NCBI GenBank assembly: GCA_019237175.1
Contig: JAFAHP010000656.1
Location: forward strand, 1 to 15,535
Source: Alphaproteobacteria bacterium
GTDB lineage: Bacteria > Pseudomonadota > Alphaproteobacteria > ATCC43930 > CGMCC-115725
Reading direction: 5' to 3'
DNA: 15,535 nucleotides
A program made the translations under genes and the position numbers. The notes below the pieces were generated by a model that was given only the letters and a program-made list of their open reading frames with translations, was not told the origin of the DNA and did no database searches. Shown here piece after piece: positions 1-7,082 of this stretch (within the stretch, counting starts at the first letter, position 1; each line of letters begins with the position of its first letter).

Positions 1-139
1 CTTTGCCGCGCTCGACAACTCGCTCGCGGCACAAGGAGTGTCGGGCGTCCTGCCCGCGCGGGCGAGGAACCTTGCGATCTCTCAGCGCTTACCCAGCATG
101 CCGCTTATTTTGAGATGGCGGCGTCAAGGCGGTCGATAG
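1..139 (+). CDS. possible 3' end of an unidentified upstream gene
   Basis: One forward frame (codons starting at base 2) is open from the window edge to a TAG at 137-139, giving about 45 residues beginning FAALDNSLAAQG and ending in a basic stretch, RWRRQGGR. It would stop 23 bases before the preferred malic enzyme start, a normal operon spacing. The frame used by the malic enzyme is also open to the edge here, so an open frame proves little. I do not recognise a family. The call rests only on the spacing and on a plausible alanine/leucine-rich composition. Confidence 0.22.
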   Translation, partial: FAALDNSLAAQGVSGVLPARARNLAISQRLPSMPLILRWRRQGGR

Positions 140-162
140 GCCTCGCAGCACGGGGTAGGATC

Positions 163-1797
163 ATGACTGAAGCGAAGGCACACTCGAGCGGCTTCTCTAT
201 TCTGCGTGATCCGCGCCTCAGTAAGGGGACAGCATTCACCGTAGAGGAGCGCCGCAAATATCGTCTCGAGGGTCTGTTGCCGCCGGCCGTCACCAACATA
301 GAGCTGCAGGCAGCGCGGCGGCACACTGAGATCGCCAATCTCAGTGATGACCTGCAGAAATATCTGGTGCTGTCGGACTTGCAGGCGAGCAACGAGACGT
401 TGTTTTACAAGGTGGTGATGTCGGACCCGGCGACCTACCTGCCGCTGGTGTACACGCCGACGGTCGGCGAAGCCTGTCAGAAGTTCGCCCATATCTTCCG
501 CGACGCGCGGGGCATGTTCGTGCCGATCAGCGCCCGCGGCCGGCTTCGTGAGATCCTCGGCAACTGGCCGGAGAAGGATGTGCGCTTTATCGTCGTGACC
601 GACGGCGAGCGCATCCTCGGGCTCGGCGATCTTGGCGATGGCGGGATGGGCATCCCGATCGGCAAGTTGGCACTCTATACCGCCTGCGCTGGCGTACCCC
701 CGCAATACTGCCTCCCGGTGGTTCTCGATGTCGGCACGAACAATCAGGTCCTGCTCGACGACCCGCTCTATCAGGGCTTGCGCCACAGTCGCGTGCGCGG
801 CGAAGAATACATGGCCTTCATCGACGAGTTTGTCGACGCGGTGCAGCAGCACTATCCGAAATGCTGCATCCAATGGGAGGATTTCGCAAACATCAATGCG
901 GTCCCGATCCTCGAGCACTATCGCGACAAGATCTGCACCTACAACGACGACATCCAGGGCACAGCGGGTGTCGCGCTGGCCGGGATCTTCGCCGCGCTGC
1001 GCATCACCGGGCAGAAGATTACCGAGCAGCGCTTTTTGTTCCTCGGCGGCGGTTCGGCCGGGACCGGCATTGCCGAGCTGATCAGCCAGGCCATGACCAT
1101 GGAAGGAATGGATATCGCCGAGTCAAGGAAGCGCAATGCGCTGTTCGACATTCACGGCCTCATTGTGACCTCACGCACGGATCTTGCAGATTTTCAGAAA
1201 CCGTTCGCGCAGGACTGGGCGCCAGTGTCGAGCTTCGTCGAAGCGGTCAAGGCATTGCGGCCGACCGGCATCATCGGCGTCAGCACTGTACCGAAATTGT
1301 TTACCCGCGAGGTGATCGAGGCGAAGTCGGCGATCAACGAGCGGCCGATCATTTTTCCCTATTCGAACCCGACCTCGCGTTCCGAATGCACCGCGGAGGA
1401 GGCCTATCACTGGTCCGACGGCAGGGCGGTTTTTGCCAGCGGCAGCCCGTTCGCGCCAGTCGAGATCAACGGCCGGAAATTCATCCCCGGCCAGGGCAAC
1501 AACGTTTACATCTTCCCGGCCATGGGGATGGCGGTCTTTGCGACCGAAGCGGCCCGCGTCACCGAAGAAATGTTCATCGTCGCAGCGAAGGCGGTTGCCG
1601 AGCAGGTCACCGAGGAAAACCTCGCGGCCGGGCTGATCTATCCGCCGCAGAGCCGGATCCTCGACGCCTCGCTCCATGTCGCCGAGCGAGTCGCTGCCTA
1701 CATCTTCGACAAGGGGCTCGCCCGCGTGCCGCCGCCGGGGGATATCGGTGCATTGATCCGCGCCCGCGCTTACCGCCCGGTCTACCCGAGATCATGA
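163..1797 (+). CDS. maeA: NAD-dependent malic enzyme (malate dehydrogenase, oxaloacetate-decarboxylating)
   Basis: This cytoplasmic enzyme oxidatively decarboxylates L-malate to pyruvate and CO2, making NADH. It links the TCA cycle to pyruvate. At 544 residues it matches the large MaeA/eukaryotic-type class (E. coli MaeA is about 565). Visible signatures are VYTPTVGEAC with the catalytic-region Tyr97; GDGGMGIPIGK ending at Lys168; the metal-ligand pair WEDF (Glu239, Asp240); YNDDIQGTA (260-268); the dinucleotide-binding loop FLGGGSAGTG (293-302); and GQGNNVYIFPAMG near residue 446. The start at 163 follows AGGA and lies just after a possible upstream stop. An in-frame ATG at 115 would add 16 poorly conserved-looking residues. 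NAD rather than NADP preference is inferred from family type only. The gene ends immediately before the ndh/fumC scar, so it may once have been grouped with other malate/fumarate genes. No internal damage was seen. Confidence 0.95.
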   Translation: MTEAKAHSSGFSILRDPRLSKGTAFTVEERRKYRLEGLLPPAVTNIELQAARRHTEIANLSDDLQKYLVLSDLQASNETLFYKVVMSDPATYLPLVYTPTVGEACQKFAHIFRDARGMFVPISARGRLREILGNWPEKDVRFIVVTDGERILGLGDLGDGGMGIPIGKLALYTACAGVPPQYCLPVVLDVGTNNQVLLDDPLYQGLRHSRVRGEEYMAFIDEFVDAVQQHYPKCCIQWEDFANINAVPILEHYRDKICTYNDDIQGTAGVALAGIFAALRITGQKITEQRFLFLGGGSAGTGIAELISQAMTMEGMDIAESRKRNALFDIHGLIVTSRTDLADFQKPFAQDWAPVSSFVEAVKALRPTGIIGVSTVPKLFTREVIEAKSAINERPIIFPYSNPTSRSECTAEEAYHWSDGRAVFASGSPFAPVEINGRKFIPGQGNNVYIFPAMGMAVFATEAARVTEEMFIVAAKAVAEQVTEENLAAGLIYPPQSRILDASLHVAERVAAYIFDKGLARVPPPGDIGALIRARAYRPVYPRS

Positions 1798-1827
1798 ACT
1801 TGAGCTTTGTAGGGCGAGGGCGGTGGC

Positions 1828-1946
1828 GCGGAAGCACTTCAGCGGATCGTCGTGGTGGGCGGCGGGGGCGTAGGGCTGGAGCTCGTCACCCGGCTCGGCA
1901 ACCGCCGCGGCAGGCCGGGGCGGCGCACGTGACGCTGGTGGTATGT
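1828..1946 (+). pseudogene. ndh: remnant of type II NADH dehydrogenase (N-terminal FAD-binding segment)
   Basis: Read in one frame from 1828, the sequence gives RIVVVGGGGVGLELVTRLGN and RRGRPG. After a frame change near 1911-1920 it continues AAHVTLVV. Together these follow the N-terminus of NDH-2 enzymes (pattern: xIVIVGGGAGGLELATRLG, then GRxGKAxVTLVD). Known members carry an FAD-binding Rossmann glycine motif here and oxidise NADH to reduce quinone at the membrane. Only about 40 residues of the usual 400 or more remain. There is no start codon in the frame (stops at 1801 and 1810 precede it), the reading frame is broken, and a stop lies at 1930. The homology ends where the fumarase remnant begins, so this looks like a deletion scar. 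It cannot encode a working enzyme. Confidence 0.72.
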
Positions 1947-1951
1947 GCGGG

Positions 1952-2366
1952 ACCCAGCATGAGGCAATGGTATGGTCTGCATCGGGGTGATTGGCGAAGC
2001 AACACCGTCGCCGGCAGCCAAAGCAATTTCGAGCTCGATGCGATGCGGCCGATCGTCATCGACTACTTTTTGCATTCTGCTCGCATCCTCGGCGACGCAT
2101 GTGAGAAACTGCGGCGTTTCTCGGTCGACGGTGCGCGCCTCAACCGCAAGCGGGTCGACGAGACCGTCGGTCGCTCGCTGATGCTGGCGACCGCGCTGAG
2201 CCCGGTAATCGGCTACGACAAGGCGTCGGCCATTGCCCACAAAGCGAATGACGGCGACTTGACCCTGAAGGAAGCGGCGCTCGACTCGGGCTGGATTGAT
2301 GAAAAGCGTTTTGCCGAGATCGTCGATCCGCAGAAGATGGTCGGCCGCGGCCTCGCCGGCAGCTGA
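1952..2366 (+). pseudogene. fumC: remnant of class II fumarase (C-terminal part)
   Basis: The end of a class II fumarase (fumarate hydratase, fumarate + water to malate) is clear in frame from about 1998 to the TGA at 2364-2366: TVAGSQSNFELD, SLMLATALSPVIGYDKA, LKEAALDSG and VDPQKMVG are hallmark C-terminal segments. Just upstream the homology continues in two other frames: TQHEAM at 1952-1969, matching the start of the NPTQxEA motif, and MVCIGVIGE from 1972, matching MVCAQVIGN. At least two frameshifts therefore interrupt it within 60 bases. The N-terminal two thirds, including the catalytic serine loop that precedes KVNPTQ, are missing. About 138 of some 460 residues remain. The remnant is joined to the ndh fragment at about 1947-1951, and its 3' end overlaps the start of the DUF1275 gene. 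Upstream codons in the same frame are open back into the malic enzyme, but that stretch is not fumarase. Confidence 0.85.
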
Positions 2367-3048
2367 TCTCGCGCACCGGGCGCTGCCGGCGGTTTTGAGC
2401 GTCGTCGCCGGCTCGACCGACATCATCGGCTTTCTCGGCCTGAATGGGCTGTTCACTTCTCACATCACCGGCAACATCGTCATTCTTTCAGCTCACATCG
2501 TTGCGGGTGACCCTACGATATTGTCTTATATTCTTTCGGTACCGGTCTTTATGCTGGTGCTGCTCCTGACGCGTTTGCTCGCCGGCGGCCTCGAGCAGAC
2601 CGGGCTTTCGACGCTGCGGCCCTTGCTGCTATTGCAGCTGCTGCTACTTGTCGGCTTCCTCGTGCTCGGTGTTACGGCGGGTCCGTGGAAAGACGCGAAC
2701 GCGGTACTCGCGATTATCGCGGGCATGTGCGGCGTAGCGGCAATGGCTGTGCAGAACGCGCTCGTGCAGATCTCGCTGAAGGACAGCCCAACCACTGCCG
2801 TGATGACGACGAACGTCACCCGCTTCATGTTGGATCTCGGCGAAGTGCTGGTCGGCCGCGATCAGGCCGAGGTCGCGAGGGCACGCCGGAGCGCCGTGCA
2901 CACTCTGCCGGTCATCATTGGCTTTGTCATCGGCTGCGCGCTGGGCGCGGCTTGCCAAGCCGTCGTGGGCCTATGGTCATTGGTGCTGCCAACCAGCCTC
3001 GCCGTGCTCGCATTTGCAATGAGTTGGACCGACAAATACCGGGTTTGA
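2299..3048 (+). CDS. DUF1275/YoaK-family integral membrane protein
   Basis: A 249-residue hydrophobic protein. Residues 29-62 carry the family signature: an alanine/valine-rich first helix with AGSTDIIGFL (37-46) and FTSHITGN (52-59), as in the DUF1275 (YoaK) family, which typically begins with a variant of AGxxDAxxF and SxMTGN. About six membrane segments follow; the later ones include VPVFMLVLLLTRLLAGG, LLLLQLLLLVGFLVLG, IIAGMCGVAAMAVQNALV, VIIGFVIGCALGAACQA and LVLPTSLAVLAFA. MTTNVTRFMLDLGE near residues 173-186 is also typical. The function of the family is unknown; a transport role is only inferred. The start is uncertain: ATG 2299 (TTG 2296 just before it) lies inside the fumC remnant, so the first 22 residues or so are fumarase sequence read in another frame. 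A TTG at 2311 is an alternative. The native start may have been lost or replaced when the fumC deletion formed. Confidence 0.85.
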   Translation: MKSVLPRSSIRRRWSAAASPAADLAHRALPAVLSVVAGSTDIIGFLGLNGLFTSHITGNIVILSAHIVAGDPTILSYILSVPVFMLVLLLTRLLAGGLEQTGLSTLRPLLLLQLLLLVGFLVLGVTAGPWKDANAVLAIIAGMCGVAAMAVQNALVQISLKDSPTTAVMTTNVTRFMLDLGEVLVGRDQAEVARARRSAVHTLPVIIGFVIGCALGAACQAVVGLWSLVLPTSLAVLAFAMSWTDKYRV

Positions 3049-3298
3049 TTACGTCTGAACGAGCGCGGCACGATGCGCTATGGCCTCAGCCCTCCGCCCG
3101 AGGCCCACGATGGCAAAGCCGGCGGCATCGTCACAAGGCGGCGCATCCAGATCGGGATCGTGGAGCCGAAAAGCCGTGCATGATCGGGCATCAAGCGTTA
3201 AATTCGCACGACTATTCGTCGGGGCTATCCCGCAATGTCGTACGTTGGAATGGCGTTTCCTGAATGCGACTGATCGCCCTCCAAGGGAGAAGAAGGGA

Positions 3299-4462
3299 AT
3301 GCCCGAGACCGATAGCGCTGCCGCGCTTCTGGACGCCGCTCGCTCGTTCCGGCCCCGCATCCTCGCGGAACGCGAGCGCATTGAAGACTCTCGCCGGGTG
3401 CCGGAGGACATCGCCCGCGATCTGGCCCACTCCGGATTCTTCCGGATCTTCCTACCCGCAGCCTATGGCGGGCTCGACCTCTCCCCGATGGAAGGCCTGG
3501 AGGTGTTCGAGGAATTAGCGCGAGCCGACGCCTCGGTCGCGTGGTGCGTGTGGAACGGTAATACCCACTGGACGGCCGCTCAGCTTTCGCCAGAGGCGGC
3601 AGGAACCATCCACGCTGATCCCGATGTCATCACCGCGAACAGCACGCGCTCCTCGGGACAGGCGGAAATCGTCGATCGCGGATACCGCGTGAACGGCCGG
3701 TGGTCGCTAGTGAGCGGATGCGAGTTGGCTGCCTGGATGGTGCTTCTCTGTGTGGTCACTAAAGATGGGAAGCCGCAACTAACGCCAGAGGGCGCGCCCG
3801 AACTCCGCTTCATGATCCTACCCGCCGGCGAGTGTGAGATCGTCGATACCTGGGTGGTTGGTGGGCTGCGTGGCACCGGCAGCCACGACGTGCTGGTGCG
3901 CGACCGGTTCGTGCCGAGCGCCTATGGGTCGGGCTTTTTCGACCCGCATGTCCTATCCAAAGCGCGCTACCGCATACCGCCGTTTTCTCGTGTTATCCCC
4001 GGGCTTGGCGCAATGGCGCTCGGGATTGCGCGGACCGCCATCGAGACCTTCGCCGAGATCGCCGGCACGAAGCTGCCTGAGCGAACGACGCAGATGCTCA
4101 ACAACAACCATGGGGCGCAGGTTCGGATGTCCCAGGCGGAGGCGTTGACGCGCTCATCGCGTCTTTTTCTATTCGACAGCTTGGCGCAGTTGTGGAATGG
4201 GCTGCTCGCGACGGGAGAGGCGACGATCGAGGCGCGCGCTCATGTTCGGCTCGCCGCATCCCACGCGGTCTCGAGCGCTGTACAAGCGGTCGATCTCGTC
4301 TATGTCGGAGCGGGAGCAAATTCGATGTATGTTGAGTGTCCGCTGGAGCGCGCATTTCGCGACGTGCACGCCATGACGCTGCATATCGGGGTTCATCCGC
4401 GCGTGATCGAGACCACCGGTCGTGTATTGTTTGGACTCGAACCTGACACGCCGTTGCTCTAA
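3299..4462 (+). CDS. acyl-CoA dehydrogenase-fold flavoprotein (two-component monooxygenase-like)
   Basis: 387 residues. The N-terminal helical domain contains VPEDIARDLAHSGFFRIFLP and AAYGGLDLSP (about residues 34-63), the usual opening of acyl-CoA dehydrogenase-fold proteins. A central beta domain follows (YRVNGRWSLVSGCELAAWMV and a GLRGTGSHDVLV motif). The C-terminal helical domain contains AVDLVYVGAGANSMY and RAFRDVHAMTLH (351-362). GTGSHDV and the RDVHAMTxH ending are typical of the Acyl-CoA_dh_2 group, which includes flavin-dependent monooxygenases such as HsaA, DszC and HpaH-type enzymes fed by a separate flavin reductase. I see no reductase next to it, so the partner would be elsewhere. 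The start at 3299 is chosen because AAGGGAGAAGAAGGG lies directly upstream and the family homology begins just after it. The frame is open a further 219 bases upstream, but that stretch shows no domain. Substrate unknown. A true acyl-CoA dehydrogenase is less likely but not excluded. Confidence 0.85.
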   Translation: MPETDSAAALLDAARSFRPRILAERERIEDSRRVPEDIARDLAHSGFFRIFLPAAYGGLDLSPMEGLEVFEELARADASVAWCVWNGNTHWTAAQLSPEAAGTIHADPDVITANSTRSSGQAEIVDRGYRVNGRWSLVSGCELAAWMVLLCVVTKDGKPQLTPEGAPELRFMILPAGECEIVDTWVVGGLRGTGSHDVLVRDRFVPSAYGSGFFDPHVLSKARYRIPPFSRVIPGLGAMALGIARTAIETFAEIAGTKLPERTTQMLNNNHGAQVRMSQAEALTRSSRLFLFDSLAQLWNGLLATGEATIEARAHVRLAASHAVSSAVQAVDLVYVGAGANSMYVECPLERAFRDVHAMTLHIGVHPRVIETTGRVLFGLEPDTPLL

Positions 4463-4540
4463 CCGTCGCGCCGCTGCTCCCTGGCCGCGGTTTACGTAGA
4501 AAAGAGAAGTTTCGAAGAGTGCAGGATACGCCCTGCCCCG

Positions 4541-6748
4541 ATGGCCGCGCCTGGAGCGCTGCACCTGGAGGAACTCCCTGGTCGGGCAACCGGCGAAATG
4601 GTATTGCCCTTGAGGGAGGATGCGTATGTTCTCGACCTCATCCAACAGGTTATTGACCTCGTCCGGTCCCGCGGATCCGTTATGATCGCGAAACAGGGAG
4701 AACGGGTCATCCCGGACGATCTCTTTGCCGAAACAAGGCTGGAACCAGGGGCAAAGCCGCTGACGGTGTTTCGTGCCGAGCTTACCGGCTGCGATAAAAA
4801 GGGTTGGGAGGATCTCTTCGCTGGTTTCACGACCCTGAAAGCCATCACCTTTTCGAGCAGCGTCGAGTTGCTTTTGCGACTTTCTCGGCAGCTCGATGAC
4901 ATGGAAGTAGTGTTCGGTTCCGAGCGCATCCTCTCAAAGGAGCATGTCGCGCTGGCCCAGGCCAGTCAGACCGTTGAGGCCTACGGTTTTGCCGATGCAC
5001 TGATTGATCACAAGGCGCTCATCGAATCGCTGTCGGGGCTGTTGAGCCGCGCCGGAAAGCAGCTCCTCGAGCGGGTGGCAGAGGGCTCGTTGCGTTTCCG
5101 TCTGCTTCGCGGTCGTCCGAGCCACGAGAAGCTCTATCTGTTGTCGGGGCCTTGCGGCTCACGGGTGCTGACCGGCTCCGCCAACCTTGGCCGGGCGGCC
5201 TTCGAGGGCTGGCAACACGAAATCCTCGTCATGTTTGACGGCGAGCCGGCTTGGCGGCTCTTCGACGGCTATTATCAGCGCGACTGGAAGGACAGCGTGC
5301 CCGTCGAGCCTGACGCGCTGATAGCGACGGGCGCCGACAATGTCCCGACAGCGCGCGATGCGCCGCTGGAACTCGAGGAAGTGCCGATCGTGCGGGCATT
5401 GTCGGCTGGGATCGCGCTCGTCGATCCGCCGCCGCGGCCGGCCCCGGCCGGTTTTGCCGCTGGAGCGCTGCGACAGGCGGCGGCACTCGGCGCCGAACTC
5501 AAGGACCTCGCCCTGCCGAAGGACAAGTCCGGCCGCACGGTTGTTAATGCGGGGGCGGTATTGCGCGTGATCCGTACCCATCGCAGCCGTCCGATCGCCG
5601 AGGCCACCGAAGACGGCATTCCGCGCGCCGAAATCGATTTCGCCACGGGCCTGGTGCGGTTCGATGGCAGGCCCTGGCTCTCAGTCGAAGACAGGGTCGG
5701 GCCCGAGGCCATTGGCAGAAACGCTCGCATTCTCGCCGATTATCTCGGCAGCTTCGGCACTTTCTTTGGAAACGCCGCAGGCGCCGTCGAGGTCTATTGG
5801 GCCTTTCTTGTGTGGCTCTACGCGGCGCCGGCTGCACCTTATCTACGGCAGGCGGCGATCCCGGTCGGCATCGACCCTTGGGTTTATCCGGTCTACGCGG
5901 TTCTGTTCGGGCGGTCGAGCGGGGGCAAGACGGTATTTGCCAAGATCGCGGCGCGCTCGATGTTCGGCTTCGAGAAGATGATCCGTAGCGGCCAGTTTAC
6001 CGCTAATCGCGCCCTTGGATTACGCGAGCGCCTCGGTTCGATCCCGCTTTTGATCGACGACGTCACTCGTGACAAGTTCACGAGCCATGTCCCGGACCTG
6101 GTGCGCACCGATCAAGAGATGAGCGCCACCTATGCGCCGATAGTGCTGACGACCAACCGGGATGTGAGCTCGATCCCACCGGATCTGACAAAGCGCATGG
6201 TGGCTTGCCACATCGACGCCGCGATCCCCGAGAACCGGTCAGTGACAGAGCGCGTCGCGCGCCTCGCCTTGCGCGAGATCGGCACGGATCTCTATCGCGC
6301 ATATCTGCAGCGGCTAATTCCGGAGATCCGGGCAATGCGTGCCGAAATCGATGCCGAAGCAGCGCAGTTTCCTGATCTCTTCGCGTGCTCGTCCGAGATA
6401 TTGCGCGGTCTGCTCGGTGAAGCGCTTGGCGATTTGCCTGATTGGGCGCGCACGCTCGGTTTTGCGGATTATTTCGGGATTCGCCATCGGCGGTTCCGCG
6501 ATCAGCTCGCCGATATGCTCGGCAACACTGACGAACGCGTCATCGTCAACCGGCGTGGCGGCGAAATCACGATCGGTTTCGGAGGCGACACCATTCAGGC
6601 TGCGCAGTTCGCCCGCATGGTGCCGGATTTCGTGCTTAAAGGGCGATTTGCCGATCTGGTGAAGCTCGATTTGAAGGCGCTCGAGCAGGAAATGGGATTC
6701 GATGTCCCCTCGGCGCGGGGGTGGTGGCGACACGTGATACGGCGATAA
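4541..6748 (+). CDS. HKD (phospholipase D-type) nuclease-like domain fused to a P-loop AAA+/SF3-like ATPase
   Basis: 735 residues in two parts. Residues about 20-245 resemble the single-motif PLD-type domain found beside helicases and in restriction nucleases: an N-terminal strand with KAITFSSSVELLLRL, then the HxK half-motif HEKLYLL (His195, Lys197), then GSANLGRAAF (212-221), and a glutamate in WQHEILVMF (Glu227). The usual Asp of HxKx4D is Ser202. A low-complexity linker rich in Pro and Ala follows (about 290-325). Residues about 400-580 form an ATPase-like domain: Walker A GRSSGGKT (457-464), Walker B-like IPLLIDDV (501-508), sensor-1-like LTTNR (536-540) and a likely arginine-finger region LTKRM (549-553). 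This order resembles SF3/D5/VapE helicase domains. The C-terminal 150 residues look helical with a basic end. Known PLD nucleases of this type dimerise to form one active site. I infer an ATP-driven nucleic-acid enzyme, possibly antiviral, but no partner defence gene is obvious. Start chosen as the first ATG; a weak AGGA lies 14 bases upstream, and Met20 is an alternative. I do not know a named family with this architecture. Confidence 0.85.
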   Translation: MAAPGALHLEELPGRATGEMVLPLREDAYVLDLIQQVIDLVRSRGSVMIAKQGERVIPDDLFAETRLEPGAKPLTVFRAELTGCDKKGWEDLFAGFTTLKAITFSSSVELLLRLSRQLDDMEVVFGSERILSKEHVALAQASQTVEAYGFADALIDHKALIESLSGLLSRAGKQLLERVAEGSLRFRLLRGRPSHEKLYLLSGPCGSRVLTGSANLGRAAFEGWQHEILVMFDGEPAWRLFDGYYQRDWKDSVPVEPDALIATGADNVPTARDAPLELEEVPIVRALSAGIALVDPPPRPAPAGFAAGALRQAAALGAELKDLALPKDKSGRTVVNAGAVLRVIRTHRSRPIAEATEDGIPRAEIDFATGLVRFDGRPWLSVEDRVGPEAIGRNARILADYLGSFGTFFGNAAGAVEVYWAFLVWLYAAPAAPYLRQAAIPVGIDPWVYPVYAVLFGRSSGGKTVFAKIAARSMFGFEKMIRSGQFTANRALGLRERLGSIPLLIDDVTRDKFTSHVPDLVRTDQEMSATYAPIVLTTNRDVSSIPPDLTKRMVACHIDAAIPENRSVTERVARLALREIGTDLYRAYLQRLIPEIRAMRAEIDAEAAQFPDLFACSSEILRGLLGEALGDLPDWARTLGFADYFGIRHRRFRDQLADMLGNTDERVIVNRRGGEITIGFGGDTIQAAQFARMVPDFVLKGRFADLVKLDLKALEQEMGFDVPSARGWWRHVIRR

Positions 6749-6775
6749 ACGTCGATTTGCACTCCCAAGGCCCCT

Positions 6776-6793
6776 GCCGCGGCCACTTGCGGC
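6776..6793 (+). terminator. weak stem-loop after the PLD-ATPase gene
   Basis: GCCGC (6776-6780) and GCGGC (6789-6793) can pair around an 8-base loop, 28 bases after the stop codon. There is no following T-run, so intrinsic termination is doubtful. Confidence 0.2.
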
Positions 6794-6847
6794 GCTCAAC
6801 GCCTGTGGTTATGTAACAGCTCATGACGATAAGTGTCAATTTGTCGC

Positions 6848-6873
6848 GGATTGTTAACCCTACTAGACAATCC
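6848..6873. promoter_or_regulatory. inverted repeat GGATTGT-N12-ACAATCC
   Basis: GGATTGT at 6848-6854 and its exact reverse complement ACAATCC at 6867-6873 flank an AT-rich 12-base spacer (TAACCCTACTAG). It lies in a locally AT-rich island, about 30 bases upstream of the GC-rich hairpin region, where a promoter for the small gene or a small RNA would be expected. It could be an operator or a short hairpin. No known binding consensus was recognised. Confidence 0.35.
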
Positions 6874-6899
6874 GGGTTGTATGTGGCATTATTGTGTTA

Positions 6900-7010
6900 A
6901 TGTCCCCGCCGGTGGGCTGGAAAGGGCGGGGCCGGACTAAGCGCAGCGGAAGTACATTTCATCTAAGGTTCCGCCGGGGTGACGGCGGGAGCAATTGCCC
7001 CCGCCGTTCC
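6900..7010 (+). ncRNA. candidate structured leader or small RNA
   Basis: After an AT-rich, promoter-like stretch (about 6830-6900) the sequence turns sharply GC-rich and contains consecutive hairpins. CCCCGCC (6904-6910) pairs with GGCGGGG (6925-6931) over a 14-base loop. CCGCC (6971-6975) can compete for the GGCGG within 6984-6988. ACGGCGGG (6982-6989) pairs with CCCGCCGT (7000-7007). The region lies in a 334-base stretch (6749-7082) with no convincing protein gene, upstream of the small gene at 7083. It could be an independent small RNA ending in the last hairpin, or an attenuator-type 5' leader. No Rfam family was recognised: the SRP, tmRNA and common riboswitch cores are not evident. The structure is read by eye only. 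Confidence 0.28.
6982..7010 (+). terminator. terminator-like hairpin
   Basis: ACGGCGGG at 6982-6989 pairs perfectly with CCCGCCGT at 7000-7007. The loop contains the self-complementary GCAATTGC, so the stem can extend inward almost to an AATT loop. The tail is TCCTTCC, pyrimidine-rich but not a clean T-run. It sits about 75 bases before the next possible gene start and could end an upstream RNA or attenuate the next gene. Confidence 0.4.
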
Positions 7011-7082
7011 TTCCATCAAGCTCTAAACCGCCGCGGGTAAGGCTTTTCATCAAGATCGAGGTTAATGCGGGAACAATGAGGC

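Noticed and set aside
124..918. Long minus-strand open frame opposite the malic enzyme (264 residues)
   Set aside because: Arg/His/Asp-rich product with no domain; it lies wholly inside a certain gene and is expected at this GC content.
861..2366. 501-codon plus-strand open frame spanning malic enzyme and fumC remnant
   Set aside because: The first two thirds are out-of-frame malic enzyme and Arg-rich noise; only the last ~120 residues are fumarase. It is not a real fusion protein.
3049..3411. Minus-strand frame ahead of the flavoprotein gene, containing FAIVGLGRRAEAIAH
   Set aside because: The phrase hints at a dinucleotide-binding loop, but the rest is unstructured, overlaps the flavoprotein start, and has no supporting context.
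4541..6748. True lipid-hydrolysing phospholipase D
   Set aside because: Only one HKD-type half-motif, no signal peptide, and fusion to an ATPase domain point to the nuclease branch instead.
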